From positions 10,553,860-10,617,859 of the forward strand of contig JARWIR010000023.1 of the NCBI GenBank assembly GCA_029959085.1: a DNA stretch of 64,000 bases, written 5' to 3'. Source of the DNA: Nemophila menziesii. Its lineage: Eukaryota; Streptophyta; Magnoliopsida; Boraginales; Hydrophyllaceae. Both the position numbers and the translations under genes were made by a program. The notes under the pieces are model-generated. The model saw nothing but the letters and a program-made list of their open reading frames with translations, was not told the origin of the DNA and searched no databases. Shown in pieces: positions 37,481 through 49,741 of this stretch (positions are counted from its first letter, which is position 1; each line of letters begins with the position of its first letter).

Positions 37481-38363
37481 TTCAATAATGGTTAGTTATA
37501 ATTCATAAGTTTATTCAAAATATTATCTAGTTCTAATTATTCATAAAAATAATTATTTATGTTATTTAATGATTAAATAATAAAAAAATCAAAATAGAAA
37601 TAGGAAATAGGAAATAATTTCTTATCAAAATACTAAATTAGTTAATAGAATTATATATTTAGAAAACAAATATTATATGACAATTAGCTGAAAATTATTA
37701 ATCAATATTTGACAACTAAGATAATAACTTTAAGAAACTGTATTCAAGTTATTAACTCCAACTAATCCTTAATTTTGTATATGTTTAAATTATTGGTTTG
37801 AAATAACAAATCGTAAAAAATAAAATAATTCTTTACGTCTTAATTTAATTATCCTTTATACTCTTATATTAATAATTTAAGAAATAGCATTTATTATTAA
37901 TATAATTAAGCACCATTAACAAAGTAATACGATAATGTTGAAGTTAAGGGGAAAAATATGTTTATTATTTTATTAGAGATAATGATCTGAATAACATGAA
38001 AAAAGTCTTGATTATCTAAATTGATAGATATATCAAAAATAGACCATTAAAATAAGATGAATGAGTGCATTGTATTTTTATATTTTTAGAATTTTTTTAT
38101 GATTTAGATAAAAAATATAGTAAAAAATGTTATGAATAAATTCAGAATTAAAATTTAAAATTTAAAATTATAAAATAAATTATGGTTAATAATCCATTTT
38201 AAAAGCATTTAAAAAATCTAGTTTTCCTCTTTAATAATGATAAACAAAGAAATTAAATACTCAATTTCTTAAAAATGCAACAAAAAAATGAAATACTAAA
38301 ACTTCTAAAAAATTCAACGACAATAAGTTTTTTGATTTGAACATACAATATATCAAAATACTC

Positions 38364-39303
38364 CTATAATTCTGGTGGGTCAAAATTTGAATGATAATTT
38401 GACCAATCATTGTTTTCGGGAAAGCTGTAGGAATGTTGTTGGTGTTGTCCTCGTCGTTGTTGTTCCTATGAGAATTGTCGCCTGAGGTGGAACTTGAAGC
38501 ATGCATAGGTTTATATTCGGTGAGATCGTTTTTGTTGTTTCTTGAATAAAACATATCTTTGATGTTATAGATATTGTATATACTGTTATGAACCCGATTC
38601 CAAAAGTTTATCGGCCTTGGTGTTTGATAAAGGCTTTGATTAGGTTGACATGTTATCTGTTTTTCATTTTCTTCATGTCTTGAAATAATTTTCAATAGGG
38701 ATTGAAATCTCTTGGAAACATCGACTCATTCCCTCTATCAATAATATTTAATGAATTATTGATTGACAAACGATTTTGATAAGTTGATAAATTCATTGGT
38801 GGAACTCCACCTTGGATTGATGAACCTCTAACCTGGATCGGTGGAACTCCGCCTGAGATCGGTGGAGCTCTGACTGGATCAGAGTTTCTATTCCATGGAT
38901 CGTTGAATCTTCACTCTGGATTGGTAAAAATCCATCTTGTTGAAGTCTACAGGTCACATACCCATTGAAGCCATTTAAAACAAAAATATTTTCCAAATAA
39001 TTAACTCTTAGTGGGGTCGGGTTCATATTTATCATACTTGTAGCCAAATTATATGGCATGGACCTATTACAAGAATTAATAGAATTCATAGGGGCTTAGT
39101 TTCCAATGAGGAAGTTCGTATTGCTTGGTTTGTAGTGGACATGCCAAAATTTCTTGTACCTAATCCAGAAATGCCATATAAATTCAAAACAAATGGTAGT
39201 GGTGTGACCTTCCTTGATGAGTCAACCTCACCATTTGAGTTTGATGATGAATCCTTCACATGCTCTATCTTTCAGATTCCACCACCAAAAACCAAATTTA
39301 GTA
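38364..39303 (-). pseudogene. Asn/Ser-rich gene fragment, copy in unit E
   Basis: The minus-strand copy has the longest open stretch of the C-type fragments. A frame from the ATG at 38695 runs through KQITCQPNQ, NFWNRVHNS, NIKDMFYSRNN and ASSSTSGDN to 38261, with the upstream frame MNSINSCN at 39089-38793. One base shift joins the part above 39089 (SSNSNGE, TPLPF, GISGLGT) to MNSINSCN, and another disrupts the PPIQ repeats. The frame beyond the ancestral TAG at 38364-38366 is read-through in a shifted frame. No function can be assigned. Confidence 0.55.
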
Positions 39304-40818
39304 AATAATTAATTAATAATTAAAATTTATAATTAATTAAGGTGCTTTAATTATAGACTTAGCCATTGTATTTGAATTACAAAATGGTAACTGTGAGGGG
39401 TAATACTCCATATCAGTTTAGCCTAGTCATACACCATATATCCAAATCAGTTAAAAATAAATATATATTATAAAACAAACCACTCAACAATCCATATTAT
39501 CTACATAATGAAAACACGACCAAACAAGGACAGGATCATCTTAAACACCATATTTTAGTCATTTGTATTATTTACATTAATTTTTTCCACTCATTTCCTT
39601 TTTTTTAAAATCACATGCAATTAGTTTTTACAGTTTTCAAAATATCAACATTCACAAGTAATTTTTATTTAATAAAGAAACAGATAGTTTCTTTCAAAAA
39701 AAAATAAATACAAAGGAAATATTTCACTTAACAAAACTATAGAATCGTATTAGTTTTTCATATAAGAAATATCTAAAAACTTTTAAAAAGAAAATAAATA
39801 ATTAGTTTTTACTATTAATAGACTTATAAAATAAAAATAATTATTATATTTTCTTAAAAATACTTTGTAAAATTATATTAATGGAATTCCACAATTAGAG
39901 TTAATAATATACTTATTTTGTTTTTCTCTTTTTATTTTTATTATTTTAAAATATATAAAAAGAATAGTAAAAGAGATTTATGTCCATATTACTAAATAAG
40001 AGGTATATACAATATAGGCCCCTGAATTCGTACTACTAGAATGATTATATACTATTGCATAACTATATTATATATATTTATATAATAAAGGATCTCACAC
40101 ATTTTTACTCTATGAGCCATTTATTCATAAATACTTTTTAAAAAACTTATTTGCTACAAATATCCACTAATACAATCATTTCTTAAAAACATTACTTGAC
40201 ATAAATATCCTTATATAATCCTTTTAGTTACTATATTATTTACCAATCTTAGTATACATCTGTTGCACACATCAAATAAAATAAGGAAAATTCTTTTTTG
40301 AACTTCCATAATTGAATAATATAAAGAAAAAAAAGAATTTTATCATGAATTGGGAATACCTCTATACACATTGTAACATCCTTCCTAACGCAAGGATTTG
40401 GATCATTTGACATCTGAAAATTATGATCATACACGCAAATTAATTACATTTCCTTCGCAAAATAAATTTAAAGAAAGACATATGCCCAAGCATTAGCTCA
40501 TTCGCAAAGTAGACTTGTAAATTCATACAATACAAAAATTATGATTTTAAAGAAAAATATAATTCATGTAAAATAACCATAAGGGACTTATAATTTAATC
40601 GATATACACACCAAATTTATATCACATAATATTTAAATTCGAAATCATACTCCAAAGTTATATATACATACAAATTTAAAAATGATTTAAAAGTATAAAT
40701 TAGCACCGTATCAATCTTCTAAGTATAAAAGATTTGATATTATAACTTCGGCAATAAATTAAAACAAGTTTATATTTAATTAATAATTGAGCCTATGTAA
40801 ATTTTTTAACTAAATAGT

Positions 40819-41521
40819 CAGTGGCGTAGGGGTTTGGGGGCAACGCTCTAAAAATCTTTTTTGGATATTTAACAAATGAATATATAGATTAAATAATATC
40901 ATATTAAGATAAAAAAAATTACAATTGTACTTTACGGGTTTGTATTTTCTTAAAAATATTCATAATAGTGGTATTCTCAATTTCTTACAAATGTCTCTCT
41001 CAAAAAAGATACACAAAGAATGATTTAACCATTCTGTGTCACTCATTCGATTTTTCCTTATTTAGTCTTGACAATACGCACAGTTGAAAATACCCGCTCA
41101 TACTTAATGCTAAAGTCAAAAGTAAGTAAACTAGCTATGAATCAACTAAAACTAGAGAAAAATTCAAAAAAATCAAGTTATTATCTTACGAATAATGACT
41201 TTCCAATAATTCTTTTGTTATAAAACATATTAAATTAATTATTTAAGGAATAATTTTAGTGATATAAATATATATATATCTAATAGTTAATATTTATTAT
41301 ATTAAAAAAATTATACAAAATAACTGATAAGAAAAATTTAACAACATATTGAAAAAATTATATTAAGCGTAAAATAAATTATTAAGATTAAAATATATAA
41401 GTAAAAAATTAAATGGTTTAAAAACCTAAAATAATTAAATGTACTAAATTATAATTTATTTATTTTAAGAATTAGAAGGCGTGCTCAAGCCCAACTCTTA
41501 TTCTATGTACCTCCACCACTG
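40819..41521 (+). mobile_element. hAT-like non-autonomous insertion, unit E
   Basis: The termini and position match A and C. The inner frame is broken by small changes relative to A. Confidence 0.4.
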
Positions 41522-42385
41522 AATGGAGAGATTGAGTTTAATTAAGAACATTAATTTTTTAAATGGAACCGAATGAGATATTATATAAATTAATATGTTA
41601 TTCTTCCATCAATGGTTTGAGGAATGCAATCGAATTGTATTATTGTAATATTAGATTCAAAATTCATCAATTACATAAAAAAGTTTTAATTAATTGCCCA
41701 TACAAAAGCTATGATGGATAACAGTAAAGCATCAACCTGAAATAGTAAAAAATAACCATGTCCAATTAAGTGATAAACAACCGTTAAGTAGCATATGAAA
41801 GATATAAAAGACTATAGCAGATATTAATGAAGAAATCAAAATAATTAAATTTAAAAAAGTTGAAACTTTACACGATCCTTAATGAAATGAAATAACCATG
41901 GTCGGGAGATATGAAATCTAAAGAGAGATGGACACAACATATTAAAGAAATAAGATGAAGATCATTCAGTGGAGGAAAAAATTGTTATTTTATATAGAGG
42001 TACATGTTGTAAGTATATGGGACAGTATTAGAGTTTCACGGAAGTAAACTGGGCAAAGAAAAGCCCAACAAAAACTAGTTAAAATTCTGCGATAGCACAC
42101 TTGAAAAATCCAATTACTTACCATTGGATTTTTTAATAAAAAGCAGAGCAATTAGATCTCAAATTCAAAAAAAACTGTTTGTCTTGGACTAACATTGTTA
42201 TATGAGACAATTACTATCTAAAAACAATTAAATCATGTTTAATACATATAGACTATAATACTCTTAAACTATGTCAATCTGGCTAAATTTTTCCCATTAA
42301 ATTTTTTTTATCAGTTAGTTTAACAAAAAAATTCAAATCAATTTTGTTCGTCAAAAAGTTTCTGGTAAAAAATTATCCAACGCGT

Positions 42386-43280
42386 ATTATATGGCCAAAT
42401 TTTATCAACCAAAAATAATTTCTACCAAAAATTTTATATAGTTATTTGGTAGGACAAATTATACCAAATTTGGAAGTTTATGTTTTTTTGGTGGAAAAAC
42501 TCACCAAATTATATTTCAGTTTATTTTATTATTTTCCACCAAACTATTTTTGAGTTTATACATTTTGGTTTATGTTGTTTGGTAAATCAAATTTCAGTAA
42601 ATTATGTTTTGAATTTTATGGTGTTGTTGGTAGAAAAAATTCTAACAAAATATTTTTGATTTATGTTGTTTGGTAGAGAAATTACATTTGCGGTTATGTT
42701 TTTGTATGGTGGGACAAAATATTACGTGAATAAATTTGAGTATATGTTGTTTGGTTGAAAAATTCACCAAACAACATTTACGTTATTTTTATGGATTAAA
42801 TTTCGAAAAAAATACATTTAAGAATATATTTTTGTTTTATGGAAAAATTCTACCACACGAGTTTAGATTACGTTGTTGTTTAATGAGACAAATCCCACAA
42901 AATGTATTTTGATTTATGTTGTTGTTTTGTTGGACAAATCCTACCAAACTATAGTTGGGTATATATTGTTGTATAGTGAAAAATATCACTAAATCATATT
43001 TTATTTTATGATACTCTTTGGTGGAACAAATATTACAAGTATACATTTGATTATTTGTTGTTTGGTAGCAAGATCGACAAAACAATATTTAGATTTATGT
43101 AATTATCTAGTGGGTAGAATAAATCTCACCATATCACATTTGGTTTATGTTATTACATAATGGAATTCACTTAACAATATATATTCATATTTATTTTAAT
43201 TAGCGAGACAAATTGCAGAAATATATATTTACGTTTATATTATTTTATAGTGGGATAAATTTTATAAACCTACATTTGCA
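42386..43280 (+). repeat. 45-bp degenerate repeat array, unit E
   Basis: Aligning by eye gives about 19 monomers of 41-50 bp. Each runs from a TTATGTTGTT-like start through TTTGGT, a purine-rich AGAAAAAT or GGACAAAT centre, then CTACCAAAC and an ATATTTGAT-like end. Individual monomers differ strongly from each other, but the order is the same in other units. The internal TTTGGT/ACCAAA pairing would let each monomer fold on itself. No coding is supported. Confidence 0.75.
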
Positions 43281-44047
43281 AATATGCATATATAACACAT
43301 CTAATATCATGTTCATAGTCATTAACATTTAACACTTTTCATGTCTCTCATACATCTTTTTTTGAAATAAAAGTGAAATGACTATGCTTCTATGTTTTCT
43401 ATTTTAATATTTAACGGAAAGAATTAATAAACACTTGCCCCAAAATGTTAAATTTATACTAGAATTCTTTGAACCTAATGAAACAAAAACTATTAAATTA
43501 CATTGTCTAAGATAAAAAAATGTTACAAATAATCATGCGCTAATTATATTAGAATGTTATTTGCCTTAATTTATGTCAATCACTAGAACAACTATAGACA
43601 AAATTAATAAATTTTGTTACTACAATAATTATAGACATTATATATAAAAACTTGCATCTCATGAAAACGTTTAAAATATCTCACAACTTTAGAATAAAAC
43701 AATGTTAAAAATCTTTGATATGTATGAAATTTCTTAAGAAGACTTCATTAACTCCAAAGTAGGTCCTGGATATGGTTCATCGACACCCAATGCTCCTAGA
43801 GATTTTACATCTACTGATTATAGAGGATTTAATTGGATTCGGTTTGAATTATGAACATACTAAAGGGAGGTTTGAATGGAATTTAGTAAAATGTTATACT
43901 GAGGTTAGACGGGGTGACTCTCTATGTATTACCTAAACATTTGGGGGTTAGAGTATGGTCTTGATTCTACACAATCTCTTCATATATATAACTAAGCTAT
44001 TTCGATATATTCTCAGAAATATTAGTTGATGTTTGAATTAACAAATA

Positions 44048-44239
44048 TTGATCGTTGTAAATCTTCATGTGATGGTACCAACTTCTTCGCATGTGAACGA
44101 AAGGGTCCCACTTAAGACTGGTCACATTGCCAGGTTTAATGTGAGAGTTTTAGAAACCGCGAGGCTCTCCATCAACGTTCTTGGAGCTTTTGGTGATCTC
44201 GCTAAGAAAAAAACTTTTTGGGCTCTTTTCCATCTTTGA
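44048..44239 (+). pseudogene. G6PDH-like N-terminal fragment, unit E
   Basis: The frame shows [35 protein letters not shown] and TFWALFHL, then TGA. It is close to the unit C copy. The 63-codon frame starts at TTG and has no visible promoter. The conserved string LAKKKTF next to a strand ending in VLGA is the basis for the G6PDH call. Confidence 0.58.
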
Positions 44240-45264
44240 CACACACACTCAACCACATCAACAACAACACGCTCTTTAAATTAAACAACTTAAACACAAG
44301 AATTTTTAGTTAATCATATTTATATATAAAAAAACATATTATTGTTTCTTCAACGTTATAAACTTACCAAGTATCATATTTCCTGTTCTTAAGGTTTCAC
44401 TAGTTGCAATAATATCATCACCTACTAAGGCATTGTCTATAGGTTGTACAACCCAACATCCATATCTATTTTCTCTTAACCATACTATAGTACTTTTCTA
44501 CAATTACCTCTCTTGATACATAATTAGGATTTTCAGTACTTGGATTGAGTAAGATAAAGTTAGAATCTATTAAACTGGTAATCAATGAATCCACACAAAA
44601 ACTCACACAAAATGTTATAATGTATTGTAAGATGTGATGAATCATTCTAATAAATGAAACAAGAAAATTAAATAAATCTCGCAATTTCCTGGGTGTCCTC
44701 ATAGGAATATGTTTGTCCCCAATAGCTAACGCGATTAGAGGACCAAATATAAAACCTCTTGCCTTTATAAATGCATTGTTTCATCGAGATCAATCAGTTA
44801 CATTATTCATTTAGAAATTGGATATATATAATCAAAGGAACATACTAATAACCATCATTAAAAGTAGGGGTAAGAGAAGTTTAATACAACAATGAGTCTC
44901 TCAGCTTATTTAAAGGTGATAACTCCAAATAATTGTAACTAAATGTCAAAATTGCTGAAAAATGTTCCAATTAATAAAAAAATTAAAATAAGCAGCCAAA
45001 TGGATAAAGCTATAATATACTATTAATTTAAAATGTACAAATGAATGAATGGAATAAAATATCTTCGGCAACAAGATTGATTTTTTTTTCTTTACATCTC
45101 GACAAACAAAACTAATGTAACCTTAAAAGACACTTGATCAAGTAACAATGTTGTTATATCATAAAAAATAGTCCATGTACATCTATTTCCACTTTTGTTA
45201 ATAAGCTCAAAACACAATCCTTGTGGTGAAAAAATTCTTCTAAATCCATGGAAGATTCTAGTAT

Positions 45265-45269
45265 AAGTT
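45265..45269 (+). other. Target site duplication AAGTT, left copy
   Basis: AAGTT directly precedes the 5' LTR and recurs at 52873-52877 after the 3' LTR. The uninterrupted unit C has a single AAGTT at the equivalent site (about 23614). Confidence 0.92.
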
Positions 45270-47087
45270 TGATGTCTCCCGTTTTGTTCTAATTATTAGC
45301 CCTTGGAGACATCCTTTTAGGTAAATAAATGACTTAGTTGATAGACTTTTTAAGCTTAATTGATCATATTGCACTTTCTCCCCTTCGAAATTAACTATTT
45401 GCCGAATCTGAGCTTTTGTGCCTAAATTTGACTATTTTAATGCAAAGTTAATCGGTTCTTGAATTTCATGAAAGACCAATCCAAGGAGGAGAAGTGAGAA
45501 TAAAGTCCTAGTGTATTTTAGAGTGTTAGGAAATGATTTTGAGTCGAGTTTCTATTTTTAGAGTACACTTTCCTATTTCGTTTTCTTGATTTATTGATTT
45601 ATTCTTTTTAAGCATATGCGGTTTAATGATTTATTTAATGTGAAGCTTTAAGAGATAAATGGTAATTACTTAGAGATCTAGTCAAGATAAAGATGAAAGG
45701 AAAGAAGATTTACATGGAAATAAGAAGATTTAGAAAAGATTTATTCAAAGGAGGAAAAGATAAAGCTGCCTTGTGAATCTGAAAATCCAGCCACGTTTTA
45801 GATATTAAATCATAATTAAAGATTGGCTAGGATTCTGGACGAGTGGTCTGCACCAATAGAAAGCTCTTTCCAAGACAAGCAGTTTCATATATTGGAACTT
45901 CTCAAACGGATAAGTATTGAAAAAGATATAACCAAATCAAATCAGCAGCAAAATCTTACCTTTCCTAGATTTTAGGGTGAAGAATTAAAGAGTCCTTGAT
46001 TTATCTTTTACTCCAAGTAAATTCGACCTAGGGGTTTCCAACACCTATAAATACACCCCTTAGACCTCATAATTCAGTACCTCTCATTAATCTTTCCATT
46101 CTTAACATCCTTAGAGAGAGAGTCACAACAACCTCTCAATTATTATTCAATATATACATCTTTAGAGAGAGAGTCAGAGACTTCAAGAGCAAGAACGCAA
46201 AGGAGAAGCTAGAGCTGGAGGAATTCTGTTCTTCCATCAACAGTCATCTAATCCTTAGGTTATATATTTCTTTTCTGTAATTAAATATGATGTCTTTCTA
46301 TTTAGTTTTAGTATTTAATATTTCCATGAGCTAAACTTTTATATACTTGAGAATCGCAATAAAGGGATGAACCCTAATTAATATAATTTATGTTTTGAAT
46401 TTGGGATTGTTTAGATTTAAATTGAATTAGGTCTTAGATATTGGATATTACTTTGTTCTTAATCACTATTTCTTTTCCGTACAACTAGAGATAGATTTTA
46501 GTATCTGGGCTATTCACTTTAGTGACGAAGTGATCATCCGACAGGGGGGTTTGAATACAAATCTAGGTAATACCCGTGTAATGTCCGTTACTGACCGACA
46601 GGCTTAACTAGTTACATAGCCAATGAGGTAAAATCATATCATCCGAAGAGGCATATTCGACCATACAGGTGTTTGTGATACTTTAGGATAGCTCCTAGAT
46701 CCACCCGACAGGGGGCTAGGAGATATTAGAGTCCCGAATAATATTATAATTCCGATTCTACCCTTAAACAAAGCATAGGTTATATTGATTAGATGGATTC
46801 CTTGCGAGACTCAAGTATCTCTCTTATCTAAAGTCAGTCTTTTATTTTCTTTTATTTAATTCAATTTAGTCTTTATTTATTTGCATCTTAGTAAACCAAA
46901 CAAAAATCTATTATTTACTTTTCTGTTAAACAATTATTCTTGCTATCTGATTAATACTGGAGTTGAACCTAATCCGTCCCTGAGAACGAACTCGATTTAT
47001 CGAATATTACTTGGACAACCGTACACTTGCGTTAATTGTGGTTCCTTTATTTTTGCACTTTATTTTATAACACACCAGGACCCACCA
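45270..47087 (+). repeat. 5' LTR of retroelement 1
   Basis: This 1818-bp repeat starts TGATGTCTCCCG and ends GGACCCACCA. A hairpin GATGTCTCC/GGAGACATC sits at its very start. TATAAATA is at 46046-46053, with CT/AG-rich GAGAGAGAGTC repeats about 60-120 bases further on. It differs from the 3' LTR at a few percent of positions, so the insertion is not brand new. Confidence 0.92.
46046..46053 (+). promoter_or_regulatory. LTR TATA box, retroelement 1
   Basis: CCTATAAATACACCCC lies in the middle of the 5' LTR, the expected place for the U3 promoter. The 3' LTR copy lost one A (TATAATAC near 51832). Confidence 0.6.
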
Positions 47088-47093
47088 AGTTTT

Positions 47094-47111
47094 TGGCGCC
47101 GCTGCCGGAGA
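47094..47111 (+). other. Primer binding site, retroelement 1
   Basis: TGGCGCCGCTGCCGGAGA lies six bases after the 5' LTR. It is close to the tRNA-Asp complementary sequence used by several plant Ty3/Gypsy (Athila/Tat) elements, with two or three mismatches. Confidence 0.7.
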
Positions 47112-47247
47112 CGGTAGCGTGAGACCCCGGTGTTAATCTTTAGTAGTTTTAATTGTTTATTTATTTTTTCAGTTTTACGCTTGGTTTTTGTTTTTGTTTT
47201 TGTTGTACAGATTTTTATTCAGGTAATGCTCAAGAGGTTTATTGAAT

Positions 47248-48423
47248 ATGTATAGAAGACATTACCCGGATCCCGATCCATATGACTATTAGGAAGACTC
47301 TTCGGGACAACAACAATGGGGTAGTAACTTCTACCAACAACCTTATCAATACCCGCAAGAGCAGGATTGGAACAATCAATGGATCAGGAATAATCAACAA
47401 CAATCATCATATCACTATCCCCAAGAGCAAGGATGGAACAACCAATGGGTTGGAAACATTCAACAACCTCCACCTCATCACTATCAGCAAGAAATTGACA
47501 ATGATATACGTTCTAAACTCCAGCGCTTAGTAGAGGTAACTAACGCCACCCATGCATGCATGCAACAGATGGTAGAAGAATGGGGTAGTATGTCTTATGA
47601 AGATTCCACTCCCCCGAGGGATGGAAGCGATCAATCGGGAAAAGTAGTGGAGGAGGAGGTGTTGAAGGAAGATATTAGTGATAGTGATATGACTACCATG
47701 CCGGTTATAAATTAAGACCACCATGTGGTTGCGAATCTTGTTAGCATGGTGGAAGAAGGAGTAGCAACGAAAATCCTAGAAATTGAAACTGAGGTTGCTA
47801 TTCCTATGGTGCGTGCACATGATCAAGATACTGAACGCAAACAAGAAAAAGAGGTGATCGAGATTAAGATTCCACATCAATAATATGATGAGGTAATAGT
47901 GGAAGATTGGGTTGAAGACGAAAACGAATGTGAAGTGGTTGAGGTATCCACCGAAGAATTCAAAATTCACAATACAATAGAAGTTGAACCTCCGCCACAA
48001 AAAGTTCACCAATCACTATCTCCACCAAAAATCATCATTAGAGATAAAATATTGGAATCACCTCTATTATTACAAATGATCAATAGGTGCTACACAAGAA
48101 AGGTGCTACACCGCGAGAGTAAAGCGGCAAGGAGGAGCACCTACCCACCACACTTTAAAGAGGAACGCGAGATTGAAGAGAATGATAATGAGTTTATACC
48201 GTTGAGGACGGTTATCTACTATCGTGTGGTGAAGAATAAGTTTCGTCGTGAAAGTAAGAAGGCGGAACGGAGATACTACCCTCCCCCTTTCAGAGATCGA
48301 TTGAATAAAATTTTAAGGGGGAAGGTTTCAAAGCTTACATGCCAAGGACGAGGCGAATTCAAGCGGAGGAGAACCGCAAGGGCCTCAATACCATCTTCAT
48401 GGGAGGTAACTCGTCGAACTTAA
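47248..48423 (+). pseudogene. Retroelement 1 internal coding frame with three in-frame stops
   Basis: From the ATG at 47248 one frame can be followed for 391 codons plus a terminal TAA. It is interrupted only by TAG at 47290, TAA at 47713 and TAA at 47881. The N-terminal part is Gln/Asn/Tyr/Trp-rich with a repeated PQEQxWNNQW motif. The middle is acidic (EEEVLKEDISDSD, EDWVEDENECEVVEV), and the C-terminal part is basic (RRESKKAERRYYPPPFR, EFKRRRTARAS). I see no CCHC zinc knuckle and no known gag domain. It may be a decayed gag-like or linker protein of a non-autonomous family. The open part beginning at 47899 (GTG) is only the last segment of this frame. Confidence 0.6.
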
Positions 48424-48600
48424 AGACGTAATAAACAAAAGTGCTTCTTGGGAGACAACCCATGTTTAATTTTTATTTAAGTTTTTCATTCTAAGTTAGT
48501 GTCGAGTTTTAGTGTCTACTTTTAAAAGAAATGAGAAGGGTAGTGTGTTAATGGTGCAGGAATCGAGTTTGGGGTGCTAGGAGGGAAAAATTCGGCGCGA

Positions 48601-48920
48601 GGTCCGGTATACCGCCCCAGAACCCCGGTATACCGCAGGAAGAAAACCCGTGTCACGTGTTACTCACGCGGGTTTTAATCAGAAAGGAGAAAAAAAATTC
48701 GATGCGCGGTCCGGTATACCGCGTGAGATCTCCGGTATACCGCAGGAGGGAAAAACCCGTACCACGGGTTAGGTACCGCGGGTTTTTGGACGTAAAAGAG
48801 ATATTGAACAGTAGCAAAAAACCCGTGCCACGGGGTACATATCACGGGTTCTTGGCAGAGACGAAAATTTGGAGCAGCAGAAGCTGCGGTATACCGCGGG
48901 TCATGCCCGGTGTACCGCGC
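48601..48920 (+). repeat. GC-rich palindromic motif cluster in retroelement 1
   Basis: CGGTATACCG occurs at 48605, 48626, 48712, 48733 and 48886 (there as GCGGTATACCGC), with a CGGTGTACCG variant at 48908. Interspersed are ACCCGTACCACGGGT (48755-48769) and ACCCGTGCCACGGGG (48821), also near-palindromic. The block is strikingly G+C-rich against the AT-rich surroundings. The open frame across it (48657-49013) is a by-product of the repeats. Confidence 0.8.
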
Positions 48921-49402
48921 TATGTCGGTTTTGAAGAGTCTTCACCTTATAAGCTTCTTACCTTGTCAAGACTAAACCCTAACCTCCCCCAATACGAATT
49001 TTTCAGAACTTAACCCTTATATACCTGCACAAAGCCCACTACAACACCCAAGAGCATTAAATCCTTTCTCCTAATCCATTCCAAACACACATCCAACACC
49101 ACAATCCTTCAAGAACATCAAGAAATCTTCTCCTTCAACCTTAAGCCTCTTCATCAAAGCTTCAATCCTATTTATTAAACCTTCCCCAAGCCATTACATA
49201 TTCATAACCCACCTCATATAACACCAAAATCCTTCATTACAAATCCTCAAAACGTCAAATTTCAAAACTCTTCTCTAGTTTTTTATTATTTGAAGTTTTG
49301 AGTTTGGGGTTCATTGAAATGACGAAGACTGGAAGGTCAAGAATACCGTGGAGAGGAAGAAGAAGTTGAAGAACATCTTACTAAGCTTTTGGGTGTTGAA
49401 AG

Positions 49403-49741
49403 ATGTAGTTGAAAGAAATTTGGAAGGATAATCATGAAGAGGTGTTGAAACCCATAGGAAAAATCACAAAAGAGTTGGAGATAATGCAAATCATATTACG
49501 TGGAGTGAGAAATGTTCAACATGCCACCTACGCAACACAAGGAGCTCAACCTACACGCAACCATGGAAACCAGCTTCGTGCTGGTTCAGATACGTTTTCC
49601 TATCCCTTGCTCATCTGTTTTATTTGTTTAATTGCTTTATTGAGTCTTTTTCGAGTCGTCGGGACACGACTCATTTTTGAGTTTGGGGTGGGGTTCGTTG
49701 CCTCATCCCAATTTTTTGTGTTTTCAATAAAAGTAATTTAA
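49403..49741 (+). pseudogene. Possible second frame of retroelement 1
   Basis: ATG at 49403 is followed at once by TAG, then 110 codons are open to 49741. The frame has LKPIGKITKELEIMQI, then a hydrophobic segment rich in Leu/Phe/Ile near residues 65-82. No similarity is recognised. A signal or membrane role cannot be argued from this alone. It may be non-coding. Confidence 0.25.

Noticed and set aside
42386..43280. CRISPR-like array
   Set aside because: The repeats are degenerate and contiguous with no spacers, and the DNA is plant nuclear. A minisatellite explains it.
48657..49013. 118-codon frame over the palindrome cluster
   Set aside because: It is an Arg/Pro-rich reading produced by GC-rich repeats, with no coding signature. 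Its start is not ATG.
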